Of a stretch of 64,000 nt of DNA, positions 61,016-64,000 are shown piece by piece. The stretch spans positions 1-64,000 of the forward strand of contig NZ_PGSG01000087.1 of the NCBI RefSeq assembly GCF_002843305.1, in the 5' to 3' direction. Numbering within the stretch: the stretch's first letter is position 1; the number at the start of each line of letters is the position of its first letter. Made by a program: the position numbers and the translations under genes. This DNA comes from Streptomyces barkulensis. GTDB lineage: Bacteria; Actinomycetota; Actinomycetes; Streptomycetales; Streptomycetaceae. The notes beneath the pieces are model-generated. The model had not been told where the DNA came from, did not search any database, and worked only from the letters and a program-made list of their open reading frames with translations.

Positions 61016-62614
61016 ATGGCGGCTACGGGGACCACTTCCGGTGAAAGCGCGGGCGGGTGCGCGGAGGGCGGCGGGAACGGGGGAGCGCCGACCGCGCAGC
61101 CGGGCGCCGGGCCTGGCGGGAGCGCGGCGTGGGGACTGCTGCTGCCCGTCCGCGCGGCCCCGCCCCGGCAGCGCGGCCGCGCCCTCCAGGCCGGCCTGCG
61201 CGAGGCGGTGCGCTCGGGCCGGCTGGCGCCCGGCGCCCGGCTGCCCTCCAGCCGCGAGCTCGCCGCCGATCTGGGGGTCTCCCGGGGTCTGGTCACGGAG
61301 GCGTACGAACAGCTGACCGCCGAGGGTTATCTCACCAGCAGCCGGGGCTCGGGCACCTGGGTCGGCGACACCGCGCGCGACGCACCGGCGGGCGCCCCGC
61401 CCGACGGGGGGCGTACGGCCGCGCCCGCCGTGGACTTCCGGCCCGGTTCCCCCGACCCGGCGCTGTTCCCTCGCACCGCCTGGGCCGCCGCCCACCGCAG
61501 GGCGCTGGCCGGCCTGCCGCACCACGCCCTGGGCTACCCCGATCCGCGCGGGCTGCCCGAACTGCGCTCGGCGGTGGCCGCCCTGCTGACGCGGCGGCGC
61601 GGGGTGGCCGCCACACCCGGGCGGGTGGTGATCTGCTCGGGTGTGGCGCAGGCGATGACCCTGCTGGCCCTCACCCTGGACGGGCGCGGGGGCCGGACGG
61701 TGGCGGTGGAGTCCCCGGGGAGCTTCGAACACGCGGCGCTGTTCGCGGCGGCCGGGCTGCGCACCGTGCCGGTCGGCCTGGACTCGGAGGGCCTGCTCCC
61801 CGGGGACCTGGCGGCCTCGGGGGCACGGGCCGCGGTGCTCACCCCCTCCCACCAGTTCCCGTCCGGCATCGCCTACTCCGCCGCGCGCCGCTCGGCGCTG
61901 CTGGCCTGGGCCCGCGATGTGGACGGCCTGCTGGTCGAGGACGACTACGACGGCGACTTCCGCTACGACCGGGCGCCCGTCGGCGCCCTCCAGGGGCTCG
62001 ACCCCCGACGGGTCGCCTACACCGGGTCGGTCAGCAAGTCCCTCGCTCCGGGGCTCCGGCTGGGCTGGCTGGTGGCGCCGGACGATCTGGCCGGGGAGAT
62101 CGTGGAACGCAAACGGACCATGGATCTGGGCCATCCGGTGCTGGACCAGGCGCTGCTGGCCGACTTCATCGCCCGCGGCGAGTACGACCGGCAGTTGCGG
62201 CGCTGCGGACGCGCCTACCGGCAGCGGCGCGACGCGCTGCTGCGGGCGCTGGCGGAGCACATCGGGGGCACGGAGGTGACGGGAATCGCCGCGGGGCTCC
62301 ACGTCATCGCCTCGCTGCCGCCCCGGTGCGGCCCGCAGGAGCGCCTCCTGGCCCGTGCGGCCCGGGTGGGGGTGGTGGTGCGGCCGTTGTCCGAGTACCT
62401 GCCGCCGCGCCCGTCGGTGCCGCGCCCGTCGGCGTCCCCGTCTCCGTCGTCGTCTCCGTCCTCGCCGCCGCGAAGCGGCGGCGAGGACCGCGAGAACGGC
62501 GAGCACGGCGAGCACGGCGGGCGCGTACGGTTGGTGCTGGGCTACGCGCATCTGACGCCGAACCGGATCGCGCACGGCGTACGGCTGCTGGCCGAGGCGG
62601 CCCGGCACCCGTGA
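61016..62614 (+). CDS. MocR/PdxR-type regulator (GntR plus aminotransferase domain)
   Basis: 532 residues: a GntR winged helix (LPSSRELAADLGVSRGLVTE, then AYEQLTAEGYLTSSRGSGTWV) and a class I aminotransferase-like domain with the PLP Lys in YTGSVSKSLAPGLRLGWLV and DDYDGDFRYDRAP before it. About 35 low-complexity residues (PRPSVPRPSASPSPSSSPSS, then Glu/Gly/His repeats) are inserted near residue 465. Such proteins sense PLP, GABA or related amines. Probably regulates the divergent EamA transporter. Confidence 0.92.
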   Translation: MAATGTTSGESAGGCAEGGGNGGAPTAQPGAGPGGSAAWGLLLPVRAAPPRQRGRALQAGLREAVRSGRLAPGARLPSSRELAADLGVSRGLVTEAYEQLTAEGYLTSSRGSGTWVGDTARDAPAGAPPDGGRTAAPAVDFRPGSPDPALFPRTAWAAAHRRALAGLPHHALGYPDPRGLPELRSAVAALLTRRRGVAATPGRVVICSGVAQAMTLLALTLDGRGGRTVAVESPGSFEHAALFAAAGLRTVPVGLDSEGLLPGDLAASGARAAVLTPSHQFPSGIAYSAARRSALLAWARDVDGLLVEDDYDGDFRYDRAPVGALQGLDPRRVAYTGSVSKSLAPGLRLGWLVAPDDLAGEIVERKRTMDLGHPVLDQALLADFIARGEYDRQLRRCGRAYRQRRDALLRALAEHIGGTEVTGIAAGLHVIASLPPRCGPQERLLARAARVGVVVRPLSEYLPPRPSVPRPSASPSPSSSPSSPPRSGGEDRENGEHGEHGGRVRLVLGYAHLTPNRIAHGVRLLAEAARHP

Positions 62615-62641
62615 CAGGAGCGGGGAGGATCCGCCGTCGGG

Positions 62642-63016
62642 TCAGATCTCCAGCTCCGCCTCGATCCTGCGCAGCTGGTGCCGGGCCATGGCGAGGTTCG
62701 CCCGCGCCTTGTCCAGGGCCAGGTAGAGGAAGAGACCGTTGCTGCCGCGCCCCCTCAGCAGCCGGATCAGGTGGTACTGCCCGCCGAGGGTGATCAGGAT
62801 GTCCTCGATCTCGTCCTTCAGGCCCAGCATCTCCATGGTGCGCACCTTGGCGCGGACCACGTCGGTGTTGCCGGCCGCGGCGACGTTCAGGTCGAGCTCC
62901 TTGCCCCCTCCGACGGTGCCGAGCGCCATGCCGCTGGTGTAGTCGACGAGGGCGGCCCCGAGGGAGCCCTCGATGGCGGTCATGGCTTCCTTGAGTGAGG
63001 TTTCGACGTTGGCCAT
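62642..63016 (-). CDS. Roadblock/LC7 domain protein (MglB-like)
   Basis: A 124-residue roadblock protein: MANVETSLKEAMTAIEGSLG, the hydrophobic strand AALVDYTSGMALGTVGGGKE and the late GLFLYLALDKARANLAMARH. Roadblock/LC7 proteins dimerise and regulate small Ras-like GTPases (as MglB does for MglA). No GTPase gene is visible in the window. GGAAG lies upstream. Clustered with another LC7 protein and a winged-helix protein. Confidence 0.85.
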   Translation of the reverse strand: MANVETSLKEAMTAIEGSLGAALVDYTSGMALGTVGGGKELDLNVAAAGNTDVVRAKVRTMEMLGLKDEIEDILITLGGQYHLIRLLRGRGSNGLFLYLALDKARANLAMARHQLRRIEAELEI

Positions 63017-63152
63017 GGCTGTCGCACTTCCTTTCCGCGTGCACCGCGGTGCACGTTCCGGTCTCTTTTCGACATATCGGTTTCTCGCGGGCGGGCTCGC
63101 CCGCGATGTGGGGCCCCGGGAGGCCGGGCGCCGCCGGCGGTACCGGCTCGGT

Positions 63153-63587
63153 TCAGCCGTCCTGCGGCCGTTCGTCCGGGCCCGCGGCCAGGCGGGCGAT
63201 ACGGGCTCCGGTCCGGCGGGCCTCCAGATGGATGCGGCCCACGTTGGCGCGCGGCTCCGCCAGGACGGTCAGGAAGGTGGCGGGGCCCGCCGCGTAGGCC
63301 GCGACGTACCCGCTCTCCCCCCGCACCAGCAGTTCGCGGAAGCGGCCCCGGTCGGCGGTCTCCGCCAGCCGCAGCGCGTCGGCGAGGGCGGTGGCGGTGA
63401 GCGCCGCCAGGGCCCCGGTCCGCGCGCCGGGGGCGTCCTCCGCGAGCAGGACGCCCCCGGCTCCGACCGCGAGGGCGCCGGTCAGATGCGGGACGCGGGA
63501 GCGCAGCATGCGCAACTCGCGCAGCACCTCCGGGTCGGCCGCGGCGGGCTGCCGCACTCCGGCGAGCTGCTTCAGCGCGCGCCTCAC
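63153..63587 (-). CDS. Second roadblock/LC7-like protein
   Basis: From GTG 63587 (MRRALKQLAGVRQPAAADPE), with GGAG 8 nt before it, 144 residues; an ATG at 63647 inside the upstream gene is the alternative. The core RSRVPHLTGALAVGAGGVLLAED and the strand YVAAYAAGPATFLTVLAEP give a roadblock-like fold, more diverged than its neighbour. Likely partner of the other LC7 protein in a GTPase-regulating complex. Confidence 0.7.
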   Translation of the reverse strand: MRRALKQLAGVRQPAAADPEVLRELRMLRSRVPHLTGALAVGAGGVLLAEDAPGARTGALAALTATALADALRLAETADRGRFRELLVRGESGYVAAYAAGPATFLTVLAEPRANVGRIHLEARRTGARIARLAAGPDERPQDG

Positions 63588-63624
63588 GGCAGGGCTCCGG
63601 TGCCGGCGGGGACGGTTGGGTGCA

Positions 63625-64000
63625 TCACAGACGCGCCTCCAGGGCATCGCGGATCCGGAGCAGCAGGGCGATGTCCGGGTCGGCGGACACCTCCGGGAAC
63701 CGGGCGGCGGACACGGGGGACGGGGGTGGGGCGGCTCCGGGCGCCGGAGGGTCCGGAGACTTCGGGAACGCCGGGGGCCGGGAGGAGGACGCCGGTCCGG
63801 GCGCGGGGGTTTGGATGTGCCCGGCGGCGGCCAGCCGCCGTACGTCGATCAGAACGTGGAAGGCCGGGCGGCCGAGCCGTCGCGCGATATCGGCCGGGGT
63901 GCGCGTCCCGTCCGCCAGTTCCAGGAGGGCGCGCTGCCTGCGGGTCGGGGCGGGAAGGACGGCCTGCCGGCTTCGGACCACCGGGGCGGCGTCCACCTCC
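63625..64000 (-). CDS. Winged-helix protein, 5' end outside the window
   Basis: The frame continues through the right window edge. The visible end contains QRALLELADGTRTPADIARR followed by LGRPAFHVLIDVRRLAAAGHI, a winged-helix or DUF742-like module. A Pro/Ser-rich linker follows (about 50 residues) and a short C-terminal helix (DPDIALLLRIRDALEARL). It is upstream of two roadblock genes in the same direction, resembling the conservon-like arrangement of regulator plus roadblock proteins. Confidence 0.6.
   Translation of the reverse strand, partial: EVDAAPVVRSRQAVLPAPTRRQRALLELADGTRTPADIARRLGRPAFHVLIDVRRLAAAGHIQTPAPGPASSSRPPAFPKSPDPPAPGAAPPPSPVSAARFPEVSADPDIALLLRIRDALEARL

Overview
The window reads as a chromosome segment of a Streptomyces or very close relative. 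Genes are very GC-rich with G/C at nearly every third codon position. GTG starts are common and one gene starts with TTG. Family content is typical of the genus: a Streptomyces subtilisin inhibitor, a GH19 chitinase behind tandem DasR-type sites, MurT/GatD, DUF4235, DUF2637 and DUF1360 proteins, an HTH/DUF5753 regulator facing an RsbW-type ATPase, and a c-di-AMP riboswitch in front of an NlpC/P60 hydrolase. No rRNA, tRNA, CRISPR array or intact prophage was recognised.

Layout. 1-0.5 kb: 3' end of an IS200/IS605-type tnpB with the element's right end and probable omega-RNA. 0.8-6 kb: small hypotheticals, a Gly-rich membrane protein and a DrrAB-type exporter with a divergent TetR gene. 6-10 kb: an IS21 istA relic, a TetR/DoxX-like pair, a GH13 alpha-glucosidase and a DedA protein. 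10-14 kb: a Pnkp-like HAD phosphatase, a carboxylesterase, a P-loop kinase and small proteins. 14-20 kb: polysaccharide degradation (GH19 chitinase, GH115 alpha-glucuronidase) with candidate operators. 20-27 kb: DUF4235, catalase, a lipoprotein, a Cys-rich duplicated protein, a GCS2-type ligase and a membrane protein. 26-28 kb: the XRE/ATPase pair. 28-32 kb: Sad-like aldehyde dehydrogenase, a 20-bp minisatellite, an epimerase and the riboswitch-controlled NlpC/P60 protein. 33-39 kb: acyl-CoA dehydrogenase with a divergent TetR gene, peptide deformylase, murT-gatD and a CtaG-like protein. 39-43 kb: subtilisin inhibitor, argG and a PlsC acyltransferase. 43-48 kb: biotin cluster, bioF divergent from bioB-bioA-bioD. 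48-56 kb: orphan ABC ATPase, F420-type oxidoreductase, GNAT, two coupled CNNM/CBS proteins, SGNH hydrolase, purB and mug. 57-64 kb: ROK and GntR regulators, an SDR, a divergent EamA/MocR pair and a roadblock/LC7 cluster running off the right edge.

How parts work together. Several regulators sit beside an inverted or direct repeat that probably is their operator (TetR/DrrAB, TetR/DoxX, TetR/acyl-CoA dehydrogenase, XRE/ATPase, GntR/SDR). Biotin synthesis from pimeloyl thioester to biotin is fully encoded. murT-gatD provides lipid II amidation. Chitin and glucuronoxylan degradation lie side by side under different apparent control. Convergent genes are separated by long perfect hairpins. Several genes (argG, def, purB and the EamA/MocR pair) lack a Shine-Dalgarno sequence and have a TANNNT hexamer 6-8 nt before the start, as expected of leaderless mRNAs.

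Limits. Everything was read by eye. Family names come from motif recognition, not database searches. Start codons were chosen from ribosome-binding sites, overlaps or -10 hexamers and may be off in several genes.
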